From: DATAUK01 sp036268295
Lineage (GTDB): Bacteria; Actinomycetota; Actinomycetes; JAFAQI01
Direction of reading: 5' to 3'
DNA length: 42,435 bases
Assembly (NCBI GenBank): GCA_036268295.1
Contig: DATAUK010000067.1
Span: 1-42,435, forward strand
The notes below the pieces were generated by a model, which was given only the letters and a program-made list of their open reading frames with translations, ran no database searches and was not told the DNA's origin. Shown here one piece after another: positions 35,063 through 42,435 of the stretch. Within the stretch, counting starts at the first letter, position 1. Every line of letters begins with the position of its first letter. A program made the position numbers and the translations under genes.

Positions 35063-35359
35063 ATGGGAGTGCTGGCGTGGTTGGGCGTGCCCGCCGCCGC
35101 GACGATTCTCTCGATCGTGTGGGTGCACTGGGCATCACGCGCCCGCGGCCCGGCGGAGACCGCCGAGTCCCTGGCCGAGCGCGAGCGCTTCGTCGCCGCA
35201 TTCGCCCGCCCGCAGCCTCGCCGGCGCGCTCCGCAGCGCCCGCGCCAGGACCCCGCCGCGAGACCACACTCCGCGACCGGAGCACGGCCGCGGCCGGAGA
35301 TCGACCTGCGCACCCGAGCCGAGGCACGCCCACGGCCTCGCGCTCACTCCGCCCGCTGA
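35063..35359 (+). CDS. small single-pass membrane protein
   Basis: A 98-residue protein starting MGVLAWLGVPAAATILSIVW. One membrane helix at about 3-24, a short charged region (AESLAERERFVAAFARP), then an Arg/Pro/Ala-rich tail of about 45 residues. GTG 35045 is an alternative start, but ATG 35063 fits the TACACT box. Function unknown; the conserved part resembles small actinobacterial membrane proteins. Confidence 0.65.
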   Translation: MGVLAWLGVPAAATILSIVWVHWASRARGPAETAESLAERERFVAAFARPQPRRRAPQRPRQDPAARPHSATGARPRPEIDLRTRAEARPRPRAHSAR

Positions 35360-35482
35360 GTCGTGCCGGGCGAGCGGCGTAGCGATCGCCGTCGAACTGT
35401 TACGCGATGGGCTCAACCGGCGACGCCCGAATGCCGATATTGAGCGCGTCCGCAAGTTCGCGTCGTCCGCTGAAGGATCGCC

Positions 35483-36031
35483 ATGGAGCATGTCGTCTTC
35501 TACCCCTCCGCCGAGGGTGCGCCGTCGTTTCGGCGGGTGAGCTCGCGCGAAGAGGCCGTGAACTTCGTCGAGCACCTGCGTAATGCCGAGGGCATCACCG
35601 AGTTTTCGGTCCACGCCCTGACCCCGGTGCCGCTCGCGGTCCGCGCCTACTACCGGGTCGAGGCCTCACCGGCCGAGACCGCTGCTGTCAGTCCGGTGCC
35701 GGTACAGGCAACTGCGCCGCAGCCGACACCGCCGGCCGATGAGGACCGGGCCGCTGAGTGGGTTGCCGCGGCAACCGTCGTGGAGCCACCGGCGCCGGAG
35801 ATCCCGGCACCGACGCACGCTGAGGCGCCCCCGCCCCCTGCGTTCGCCGTACCCGCGGCCGCCGCGCCGGCTGCAAGCACCCCGTTTGCTGAGGCACCAC
35901 CGGTCGAGGCCCCGGCCGCCGCGGCGACCGAGGAGCAGGCTGCTCCGGTCAGCGCCGACGTACTTCCGGAGGCCGACGAGGCCGCCGTCGCACCCGCCGG
36001 CCGCCGCAGCATGGGCTTCTTCACGCGCTAA
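35483..36031 (+). CDS. conserved hypothetical protein with Pro/Ala-rich tail
   Basis: A 182-residue protein. The first about 60 residues (MEHVVFYPSAEGAPSFRRVS, EEAVNFVEHLRN) form a conserved actinobacterial domain; the remaining 110 residues are low-complexity Pro/Ala/Glu-rich, ending AGRRSMGFFTR. AAGGA precedes the ATG. It lies directly upstream of the PDZ-Lon gene as in related genomes. Function not known. Confidence 0.75.
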   Translation: MEHVVFYPSAEGAPSFRRVSSREEAVNFVEHLRNAEGITEFSVHALTPVPLAVRAYYRVEASPAETAAVSPVPVQATAPQPTPPADEDRAAEWVAAATVVEPPAPEIPAPTHAEAPPPPAFAVPAAAAPAASTPFAEAPPVEAPAAAATEEQAAPVSADVLPEADEAAVAPAGRRSMGFFTR

Positions 36032-36065
36032 GGAGAACTCCCAGGCACTGACCATCGACCGTCGG

Positions 36066-36071
36066 TAGGCT
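36066..36071 (+). promoter_or_regulatory. -10 box TAGGCT, leaderless-type
   Basis: TAGGCT, then GCCTGGA, then the ATG at 36079. Confidence 0.5.
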
Positions 36072-36078
36072 GCCTGGA

Positions 36079-37158
36079 ATGAGCCGGCGCGCGACGACCC
36101 TCGGCGTCGCGATCGCGCTGCTGGTCATCCTGGTCGGCGTTGCCAGGTTTGTGACGGTGCCGTACGTCATTCTCCGCCCCGGCCCCGTCACCAACACCCT
36201 CGGCGCGGTCCCGGCCGAGGACGCCGCGAGTGGCCAGGCCGGCGGCCCGGTGATCTCGATCTCGGGCCGGCCGACGTACCCGACGAGCGGCAGCCTGTAT
36301 CTCACGACGGTCGAAGAGCTGCCCGGTGACTGCGACTCCCACCCGCACCTGTTCGACGCGGTGAGGGCGTGGTTCAGCCGGACCGAGACAGTCGAGCCGC
36401 AGCAGGTCGAGTGCCCGCCGGGCCAGAGCTCTCAGGCGGTACAACAGCAGGGCGAGCAGGAGATGTCGCAGTCGCAGTCCGACGCGATCACCGCCGCATT
36501 GTTCGAGCTCGGCTACCACCCGACGACCCAGCACGTCTCGGTCAACACGGTTGATGCCGGCACTCCGGTCGCGTCGGTGCTGCAGCCGGCCGATGTGATC
36601 CTCGCGGTCAACAACAAGCCGGTGTCCACCGTCACCCGGCTGCATGCGGTGATCGCGGCGCTCGCCCCGAAGGCGACGATCACGCTGACCATCCAGCGAG
36701 ACGGCAAGACCCGGACCGTCACCACCCAGACGGTCAAGGGCGCGAAGGGCACCACGATGCTCGGGATCGAGGCTGACCGCACCGCGACCTTCGCCGGCAT
36801 CAAGGTTCACATCGGGATCGATCCCGACAACATCGGCGGTCCCAGTGCCGGCACCGCATTGGCACTCGGGATCATCGACAAGCTAACGCCGGGGGGGCTC
36901 ACCGGTGGACGAACCATCGCCGGCACCGGCACCATCGACGGCTATGGCAACGTCGGCCCGATCGGCGGCATCCAGCAGAAGATCGCCGCCGCCGCGCACG
37001 CGGGCGCGACGGTGTTCTTCGCGCCGGCGAGTGAGTGCCCCGATGCGAAGGCGGCCGCGCCGAAGTCACTGACGCTGGTCAAGGTCTCGACGCTGCGCGG
37101 CGCGGTCACCGCGCTCAAGGCGATCAAGGCAGGCAGCGCCAACTTCCCGCACTGCTAA
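36079..37158 (+). CDS. PDZ and Lon-type serine protease (YlbL-like)
   Basis: A 359-residue membrane-anchored protease. N-terminal helix 7-24; PDZ domain at about 140-225 (GTPVASVLQPADVILAVNNK); Lon proteolytic domain about 230-345 with S256 in GGPSAGTALAL and K301 in GGIQQKIAAA forming the Ser-Lys dyad. Active site faces outside. Corresponds to M. tuberculosis Rv3194c, which also neighbours UPF0182. In Bacillus, YlbL degrades a cell-division inhibitor after DNA damage; here the substrate is unknown. Confidence 0.9.
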   Translation: MSRRATTLGVAIALLVILVGVARFVTVPYVILRPGPVTNTLGAVPAEDAASGQAGGPVISISGRPTYPTSGSLYLTTVEELPGDCDSHPHLFDAVRAWFSRTETVEPQQVECPPGQSSQAVQQQGEQEMSQSQSDAITAALFELGYHPTTQHVSVNTVDAGTPVASVLQPADVILAVNNKPVSTVTRLHAVIAALAPKATITLTIQRDGKTRTVTTQTVKGAKGTTMLGIEADRTATFAGIKVHIGIDPDNIGGPSAGTALALGIIDKLTPGGLTGGRTIAGTGTIDGYGNVGPIGGIQQKIAAAAHAGATVFFAPASECPDAKAAAPKSLTLVKVSTLRGAVTALKAIKAGSANFPHC

Positions 37159-37187
37159 GCGACGCATCCTCACAGCGACGCCATCTC

Positions 37188-37209
37188 GGGCGACAGTTCG
37201 CCCATTTTC
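37188..37209 (+). terminator. intrinsic terminator after the protease gene
   Basis: GGGCGA (37188-37193), loop CAGT, TCGCCC (37198-37203), followed by ATTTTCG. It ends just before the -10 box of the next gene. Confidence 0.7.
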
Positions 37210-37211
37210 GT

Positions 37212-37217
37212 TAGGCT
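37212..37217 (+). promoter_or_regulatory. -10 box TAGGCT, leaderless-type
   Basis: TAGGCT, then TTATCC, then the ATG at 37224; no ribosome site. Confidence 0.5.
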
Positions 37218-37223
37218 TTATCC

Positions 37224-39959
37224 ATGGCGCCGGCAGTCCCGTTCGCGCTGCTCGGCGCGGTTCAGCTGGCCTCGGTCGCGGTCTGGCTCGGCTTCGCGGC
37301 TGCGGCGTGGGTGCCGCTGTTGCGACGGCGGACGACGCCGATCGTCGTGGCCGGGGCGCTGGTCATGGCGCTCGCCGATGCGCTGACGGTGCTGCGGCTT
37401 GCTTCACCAACTTCCGACGGGTTGGGCGAGCTGCGGATCGCGGGGCTGGCGCTGCTCGCGATCGGGTTCGCGGCAGGCGCCGTACAGCCCCGCGCCGGGG
37501 TGCTTCCGGCGATCGTCGTGCCGCTGGGTGCGAAGCCGGCAATCGCGATCGTCGGCGGCGTCCTCGGCGTGATCGCCGCGGCCGCCGGCTGGCTTCGTGC
37601 CCAGCGGGCCGGTGCCGAGCGGGCGATCGCCGGCTGGGTGTCGGCCGCGCTGCTCGCGACGGCGCTCGCGACCGCACTCGCCGAGCCGGCACGCAACAGC
37701 AGTCATGGGGCTGTCGCCGTCCTGATCGCGCGCGGGCTGGCGGCCGCGGCTCTCGCGGTGGCGCTGGTCTACATCGCGCGCGAGAGTGTGCTCGGCAAGC
37801 TGCTCGGCGCGATCGTCGCCGGCGTCGTCGTGATGGCGATCGGAGCGGTCGCCGTCGTGGGAGTGGGCGTCGCGGGCGAGGTGCAACACGAGCAGTCGCA
37901 ACGGCTTCTCGCCGTGGCGCGCGCCCAGCAGCAGGTGCTGCAGACGCTCGCTACCCGCGCCGGCCTGTTCGCCCAGGTGGTCGCGCAGTGCCCGGCCAGC
38001 CGCAGCCGCTGTGTCTCGTTCCTCAATGCGTTCTCTGACGACCCGGACTACTTCGCGGTGATCGACAAGCCGGGATCTGGCGTGGTCACCGTGGCGCCAA
38101 GCCGCGGTGCGCTGGACCCGACCGCGCTGGTGCAGCTGGCCGGGAGCGCCGTGGTACGCGGCGCGCTGGCGCCGTCCGCGACAACGCAGACCGCGACATC
38201 GGGCCCGTTGCTGCTGCACGGCGCGCCGGCCCGGCTCGCGATCGTCGCCGCGGTGCCTGGTCGACCGGCGGGTGTGACCAGCGCTCAGGTCAAGCCGACG
38301 TTCGCGGCGGTCTACGGCATCGGGCTGGTCAGCTCCTATCTGAAGACGCTGCAGACCCAGACCGGCTATGACGTCTCAATCGTCGCCGGCGACTCGGTGC
38401 TGTCGTCGAGCCTCGGCAAGGCCGGTCGCGGGCAGGTGCTGGCGGCTGCGGTCGCCGGTCGGGTCGACGCCGCCGGCGCGGCCTCGACCCGGGTCGATGC
38501 AGCGCGCGGACAGGCGCCGACAGTCGCGTTCGTGCCGATCGCTGCGGCCGGCAACGACAACCGCCGGGTCGCGACCCTCGCGGTGAGCCAGTCGGCGAGC
38601 GATGCGCTCGCGGCCCAACGCAGCGTGCTGCGCCGGCTGGTGCTCACCGCCCTGGCGGTCCTGGTGGTGGTAGCGCTGGCCGCGTTCGCGACCGCGCGTC
38701 GGGTGGTCGAGCCGGTACGCCGACTAACCCTCGCGGCCGGGCGGGTACGCGGCGGTGACCTGTCCGCCACCGTGGAGGTCGGTGGCCGCGACGAGGTGGG
38801 GTCGCTGGCGCGGGCGTTCGACGCGATGACGTCCTCGCTGCGCGGGCTGACCGGTGACCTGCGCAGTGCCGCCGCGGCTGAGGCGGCACTGCGGGCGCGA
38901 CTGGAGGCCGTGGTGGGCTCGATGACCGACGGCCTGGTAACCACCGACGGCGACGGTCTGGTAGCGGGCGCCAACCCGATGGCGTTGCATCTGCTCGGCT
39001 GCGCTGAGTCCGACATCCTCGGCAAGCCGCTGGCCGCCGCCGTGCACATCCGTGGCTCTGACGGTGACGACGTACTCGCCGGGGACGGCTCGTCGCGCAC
39101 CGCGGAGGCCGTGCTCCATCGAGCCGACGGCGGCGTGATCCCGGTGCGGACCTCGATCGCGCCGCTCGTCGACGAGGCCGGCCAGGTCGTGGTGTTCACC
39201 GATCGCACCCGCGAGCGCGAGATCGAGCGGATGAAGACCGAGTTCCTCTCGAACGTCAGCCACGAGCTTCGGACCCCGCTCACCCCGATTCGCGGCTATG
39301 CCGAGATGCTCGCGCGGCGCCCCAATCTGCCTCGTGCGCAGGTGCAGGAGTTCGTTGCCGAGATCCTCGCCGGCACCGCGCGGATGAATCGCGCGGTCGA
39401 CCTGCTGGTCGATGTGGCGGCGCTCGAAGCCGGCCGGGTGGTGCCCACCGATGAGCAGATTGTGCTGCGGAGCTTCCTCGATGAGCGGCTCGCGCTTTGG
39501 CGTACCCGCTATCCGGAGCGCCGCGACGATCTCCGACGGCGGCTCGCCGCGCGGCTGCCGGCGGTCGAGGTCGACCCGGTCTGGCTCACCAAGGCGCTCG
39601 ACGAGCTGGTCGACAACGCCGTGAAATACACCGATCGCGGCACGAAGATCACCCTCGCCGGCTCGCCCGGCAGCTCTGTCGAAGGCGACGGCGAGGTGCG
39701 CCTGGCGGTCCGTGACGCCGGCGCCGGCATTGATACCGATCGGCTGGCCGAGCTGATGGGCGACTTCTCGCAGGCCGACGGCTCGCAGACCCGCCCGGTC
39801 GGTGGGCTCGGGCTGGGTCTTGGCTTCGTCACCCGGGTCGCCGCGCAGCTCGGCCTTCGGCTCACTGTGGTGTCCTCACCCGGCCGTGGCGCGGAGTTCG
39901 CGCTGGACCTCCCGGTCGCATCTGCGCCGCGGCGTACGTCGTCGAATCCCCGGCGGTAG
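37224..39959 (+). CDS. large membrane sensor histidine kinase with N-terminal multi-helix domain
   Basis: A 911-residue orphan kinase. Residues 1-215 contain about seven hydrophobic helices; about 216-465 is a sensor-like region with an early Cys pair (AQCPASRSRCVSF), bounded by a helix at about 466-488; HAMP 489-545 (RRVVEPVRRLTLAAGRVRGGDL); PAS about 560-660 (SMTDGLVTTDGDGLV); HisKA with H680 in FLSNVSHELRTPLTP; ATPase with VDNAVKYTD, RDAGAGID and GGLGLGLGFV. No response regulator adjoins. M. tuberculosis has no such gene between its PDZ-Lon and UPF0182 genes, so it looks like an insertion in that order. Confidence 0.85.
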   Translation: MAPAVPFALLGAVQLASVAVWLGFAAAAWVPLLRRRTTPIVVAGALVMALADALTVLRLASPTSDGLGELRIAGLALLAIGFAAGAVQPRAGVLPAIVVPLGAKPAIAIVGGVLGVIAAAAGWLRAQRAGAERAIAGWVSAALLATALATALAEPARNSSHGAVAVLIARGLAAAALAVALVYIARESVLGKLLGAIVAGVVVMAIGAVAVVGVGVAGEVQHEQSQRLLAVARAQQQVLQTLATRAGLFAQVVAQCPASRSRCVSFLNAFSDDPDYFAVIDKPGSGVVTVAPSRGALDPTALVQLAGSAVVRGALAPSATTQTATSGPLLLHGAPARLAIVAAVPGRPAGVTSAQVKPTFAAVYGIGLVSSYLKTLQTQTGYDVSIVAGDSVLSSSLGKAGRGQVLAAAVAGRVDAAGAASTRVDAARGQAPTVAFVPIAAAGNDNRRVATLAVSQSASDALAAQRSVLRRLVLTALAVLVVVALAAFATARRVVEPVRRLTLAAGRVRGGDLSATVEVGGRDEVGSLARAFDAMTSSLRGLTGDLRSAAAAEAALRARLEAVVGSMTDGLVTTDGDGLVAGANPMALHLLGCAESDILGKPLAAAVHIRGSDGDDVLAGDGSSRTAEAVLHRADGGVIPVRTSIAPLVDEAGQVVVFTDRTREREIERMKTEFLSNVSHELRTPLTPIRGYAEMLARRPNLPRAQVQEFVAEILAGTARMNRAVDLLVDVAALEAGRVVPTDEQIVLRSFLDERLALWRTRYPERRDDLRRRLAARLPAVEVDPVWLTKALDELVDNAVKYTDRGTKITLAGSPGSSVEGDGEVRLAVRDAGAGIDTDRLAELMGDFSQADGSQTRPVGGLGLGLGFVTRVAAQLGLRLTVVSSPGRGAEFALDLPVASAPRRTSSNPRR

Positions 39960-39962
39960 GTT
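39957..39962 (+). promoter_or_regulatory. -10 box TAGGTT over the kinase stop codon
   Basis: TAGGTT, then CGTCGCT, then GTG at 39970. The TAG is also the stop codon of the kinase. Confidence 0.45.
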
Positions 39963-39969
39963 CGTCGCT

Positions 39970-42435
39970 GTGACCTTCAACGTCCCGCGACCGCCGATGC
40001 CGCAGCTTCCCGCGCTGAACCGGCGGGCGCGGGTCATCGGCGCCGTGGTGGTGTTGATCATCATCTTGCTGATCGTCGCGTCGGTGTTCGTCGGGCAGTA
40101 CACCAGCCTGCTGTGGTTCCGGTCGGTCGGCTACTCCACGGTCTACCGCCGCCGGCTGGAGACCGAGCTGCTGCTGTTCCTCATCTTCGGTGCGGCGATG
40201 GCCATCGTGGTCGCCGCCAACGTCATCGTCGCGTTCCGGCTGCGGCCGCCGTTCCGACCGGTGTCGCAGGAGCAGGAGCAGCTCGAGCGATATCGCCGGA
40301 TCCTGCAGCCGGTACGCGGCTGGGTGCTCGCCGCGATTGTGATCGTGATCGGTCTGATCACCGGGGCATCCGCGTCCCGGCGGTGGCAAACCTGGATGCT
40401 GTGGCGCAACGGCACGTCGTTCGGCGTCAAGGATCCGCAGTTCCACCGCGATGTCGCTTACTACGCGTTCACCTATCCGATGCAGCGATTCGTGCTCGGC
40501 TCGCTGTTCGCGATCGTGTTCATCTCGCTGCTGGCGGTGCTGGTGACGTCGTACCTGTACGGCGCACTGCGGCTGCAGACGCCCGGGCCGAAGTGGACAC
40601 CGGCGAGCCGGGTGCACGTCTCGATCCTGCTCGGCATCTTCGTGTTGCTGAAGGCGGTCGCCTACTACCTGGACCGCTACGGGCTGGCGTTCTCCGCGCG
40701 CGGGATCGTGACCGGGCCGGCCTATACCGACGTCCATGCGGTGTTGCCGGCGAAGACGATCCTGGTGTTCGTCGCAATCATCTGCGCGCTGCTGTTCTTC
40801 GCCAATATCTACACCCGCAACTGGCTGCTGCCGGCGGTGGCGTTCGGCCTGCTGGTGTTCTCGGCGATCGTGATCGGCGGGCTCTACCCGTTGCTGGTGC
40901 AGCACTACAAGGTCGCCCCGAGCGCGCAGGATCTCGAGGCGCCCTACATCCAGCGCAACATCAACGCGACGCGGACCGCGTACGGCATCACGCCGGCCCA
41001 GGTGAAGATCACGTCGAACTACGCCGGCGTCTCGACCGCCTCAGCTCAGACGCTGCGCGGCGCCGCCACCCAGGTCGCGCAGCTTCGCGTGCTCGATCCG
41101 AACGTGGTCTCGCAGACCTTCGAGCAACTCCAGCAGGAGCGCTCGTACTACTCGTTCCCGCAGACCCTCGACGTCGACCGCTACACGCTGCCCGGCGAGA
41201 GCCAACCGACCGACGTCGTGATCGGCGCCCGCGATGTCAACATCGCTGGGCTGCAGCCGACTCAGCGCAACTGGATCAACGAGCACCTCGTCTACACCCA
41301 CGGGTACGGCCTGGTGGCGGCGCAGGCCGACACCGCGAACTCCAAGGGGTCGCCGACCTTCGTCGAGCAGGACCTGCCGCCGAGCGGGCCGCTGGACATC
41401 ACCCAGCCGCGGATCTACTTCGGCGAGAACTCGCCGAGCTACTCGATCGTCGGCGCCCCCGCCGGCACCAAGCCGCGCGAGCTCGACCGGCCGGCCGACA
41501 ACGCCTCGGGTCAGATCAACAACACCTACCAGGGCGGCGGCGGCGTCTCGATCGGCTCGACCTGGCGCCAGTTGTTGTATGGGTGGAAGTTCCACGACAA
41601 GAACATCCTGCTTTCCAGCGGGGTGAACTCGAAGTCGCGGATTCTCTACGTTCGGGACCCGCGGCAGCGGGTGGCGAAGGTCGCGCCGTGGCTGACACTC
41701 GACGGCGATCCGTACCCGGTGGTCGTCAACGGCGACATCGACTGGGTCGTCGACGGCTACACCACCACCGATGGTTTCCCGTACTCCGAGCAGGAGTCAC
41801 TGGGATCCTCGACCCGCACCTCGCTGACGACCGGCAGCACCTCGGTCGCGGCGCAGCGCAACACCCAGATCAACTACATCCGCAACTCGGTCAAGGCGAT
41901 CGTCAACGCCTACACCGGCCAGGTGACGCTCTACGCCTGGAACCAGGTGAAGTCTCCGGACAACCCCTATCCGCAGCCGGACCCGGTCCTGGCGACTTGG
42001 GAGAAGGCGTTCCCGGGCGTGGTGAAGCCGCAGTCGGACATGCCGCAGGACCTGGTCTCGCACCTGCGCTATCCCGAGGACTTGTTCAACATCCAGCGGA
42101 CCTTGCTCGCTCACTACCACGTCACCCAGCCCAAGGCGTTCTACGGCGGGACGCAGTTCTGGAACGTCCCGAACGACCCAACGACCGCTTCTAACTCTGC
42201 CCAGGTGCCACAGCCGGCGTACTACCTCTCGCTGTCGCCGGACGGCAGCACCGCGACCCCGCCGGTCTTCTCGCTGACGTCGCCGCTGGTGTCTCTCAAC
42301 CGCCGCAACCTGACCGCGTTCTTATCGGTGGACTCTCAACCGGGGCCGAACTATGGGCAATTCCAGCTGCTGGAGCTGCCTGACGACCAGGTCACCGATG
42401 GCCCGCAACAGGTGCAGAACAACATCGAGTCGACA
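39970..42435 (+). CDS. UPF0182 family membrane protein (3' end missing)
   Basis: An open frame of 822 codons from GTG 39970 to the window edge. Start TFNVPRPPMPQLP, then about seven membrane helices in the first 315 residues (VIGAVVVLIIILLIVASVFVG; LLLFLIFGAAMAIVVAANV; VLAAIVIVIGLITGA and others), then a large extracytoplasmic part with APYIQRNINATRTAYG, HLVYTHGYG, RIYFGENSPSYSIVG, WVVDGYTTTDGFPYS and YAWNQVKSPDNPYPQPDPV, hallmarks of UPF0182 (M. tuberculosis Rv3193c). Family members have about 980-1000 residues, so about 160-180 are outside the window. Function unknown. The 693-residue frame at 40113-42194 is its shadow. Confidence 0.93.
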   Translation, partial: MTFNVPRPPMPQLPALNRRARVIGAVVVLIIILLIVASVFVGQYTSLLWFRSVGYSTVYRRRLETELLLFLIFGAAMAIVVAANVIVAFRLRPPFRPVSQEQEQLERYRRILQPVRGWVLAAIVIVIGLITGASASRRWQTWMLWRNGTSFGVKDPQFHRDVAYYAFTYPMQRFVLGSLFAIVFISLLAVLVTSYLYGALRLQTPGPKWTPASRVHVSILLGIFVLLKAVAYYLDRYGLAFSARGIVTGPAYTDVHAVLPAKTILVFVAIICALLFFANIYTRNWLLPAVAFGLLVFSAIVIGGLYPLLVQHYKVAPSAQDLEAPYIQRNINATRTAYGITPAQVKITSNYAGVSTASAQTLRGAATQVAQLRVLDPNVVSQTFEQLQQERSYYSFPQTLDVDRYTLPGESQPTDVVIGARDVNIAGLQPTQRNWINEHLVYTHGYGLVAAQADTANSKGSPTFVEQDLPPSGPLDITQPRIYFGENSPSYSIVGAPAGTKPRELDRPADNASGQINNTYQGGGGVSIGSTWRQLLYGWKFHDKNILLSSGVNSKSRILYVRDPRQRVAKVAPWLTLDGDPYPVVVNGDIDWVVDGYTTTDGFPYSEQESLGSSTRTSLTTGSTSVAAQRNTQINYIRNSVKAIVNAYTGQVTLYAWNQVKSPDNPYPQPDPVLATWEKAFPGVVKPQSDMPQDLVSHLRYPEDLFNIQRTLLAHYHVTQPKAFYGGTQFWNVPNDPTTASNSAQVPQPAYYLSLSPDGSTATPPVFSLTSPLVSLNRRNLTAFLSVDSQPGPNYGQFQLLELPDDQVTDGPQQVQNNIEST

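Noticed and set aside
37169..37175. PhoP half-site TCACAGC upstream of the large kinase
   Set aside because: No second half-site at 11-nt spacing on either side.
37211..37220. IdeR iron box (TTAGGCTTTA)
   Set aside because: Only the left part resembles the 19-bp consensus; the right half is missing. Better explained as a -10 element.
40113..42194. 693-residue open frame on the plus strand
   Set aside because: Arg/Ala/Pro-rich shadow of the UPF0182 gene, which runs in another frame from 39970 and has clear family motifs.

Overview
The window is a contiguous piece of a high-GC actinobacterial chromosome with dense, short-spaced operons. The gene content mixes mycobacterial-type neighbours (folP2 near gpgS, IdeR, a PhoP/PhoR pair, KasA-AccD6-MabA-InhA-like fatty acid genes, an AarF kinase, a PDZ-Lon protease, UPF0182) with Streptomyces-type ones (a PucR-family FasR directly before fabD-fabH-acpP-fabF). 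This points to a non-mycolate or early-branching lineage between Frankia-like and mycobacteria-like actinomycetes; the genus cannot be fixed from the sequence alone. No rRNA, tRNA, transposase, phage gene or CRISPR array was seen.

Layout. 1-5275: end of an acyl-CoA mutase, a YunG-like protein, a FolP2-type DHPS homologue, an extradiol-dioxygenase-like protein, GpgS (opposite strand), the iron regulator IdeR, a DUF427 protein and an SDR epimerase. 5284-5357 is a perfect 30-bp palindrome. 5364-15574 (minus strand) is the metabolic core: phoP, phoR, fasR, then after a 94-nt regulatory gap fabD, fabH, acpP, fabF/kasA, accD6, fabG/mabA, inhA/fabI. The dehydratase step is not encoded here. 15698-22969 holds a GT2-GtrA glycosyltransferase and a five-gene MacAB-like export operon with two adaptors and a lipoprotein, three of whose products carry glycine-rich low-complexity segments. 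23071-25698 encodes FolE, a cobalamin-dependent mutase catalytic subunit without B12 domain, and a lone cyclic-nucleotide-binding domain.

25802-31239: a small zinc protein, an AarF/ABC1 kinase, citrate synthase, a ThiF/E1-like protein, a 50-residue DUF5679 zinc ribbon and a crotonase without the usual catalytic glutamates. Several ends in this part are marked by palindromes. 31240-31566 is the only gap above 300 nt; it contains a hairpin, a row of DnaA-box-like sites and a promoter. 31567-42435: YgjP-type metallopeptidase, DUF2342 protein, SDR protein, MoaE, small membrane protein, Pro/Ala-rich protein, PDZ-Lon protease, a 911-residue membrane histidine kinase and a truncated UPF0182 membrane protein. 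Many of these last genes have a TAnnnT box 6-7 nt before the start codon, suggesting leaderless mRNAs.

Most interesting points: a FabD fused to a biotinyl-like domain that lacks the acceptor lysine, sitting in an operon with the carboxyltransferase AccD6; a sequence-perfect PhoP box before phoP together with a phoR-fasR overlap, linking a PhoPR-type system to fatty acid synthesis; a nested, covarying palindrome between gltA and the ThiF gene; and the glycine-rich two-adaptor exporter.
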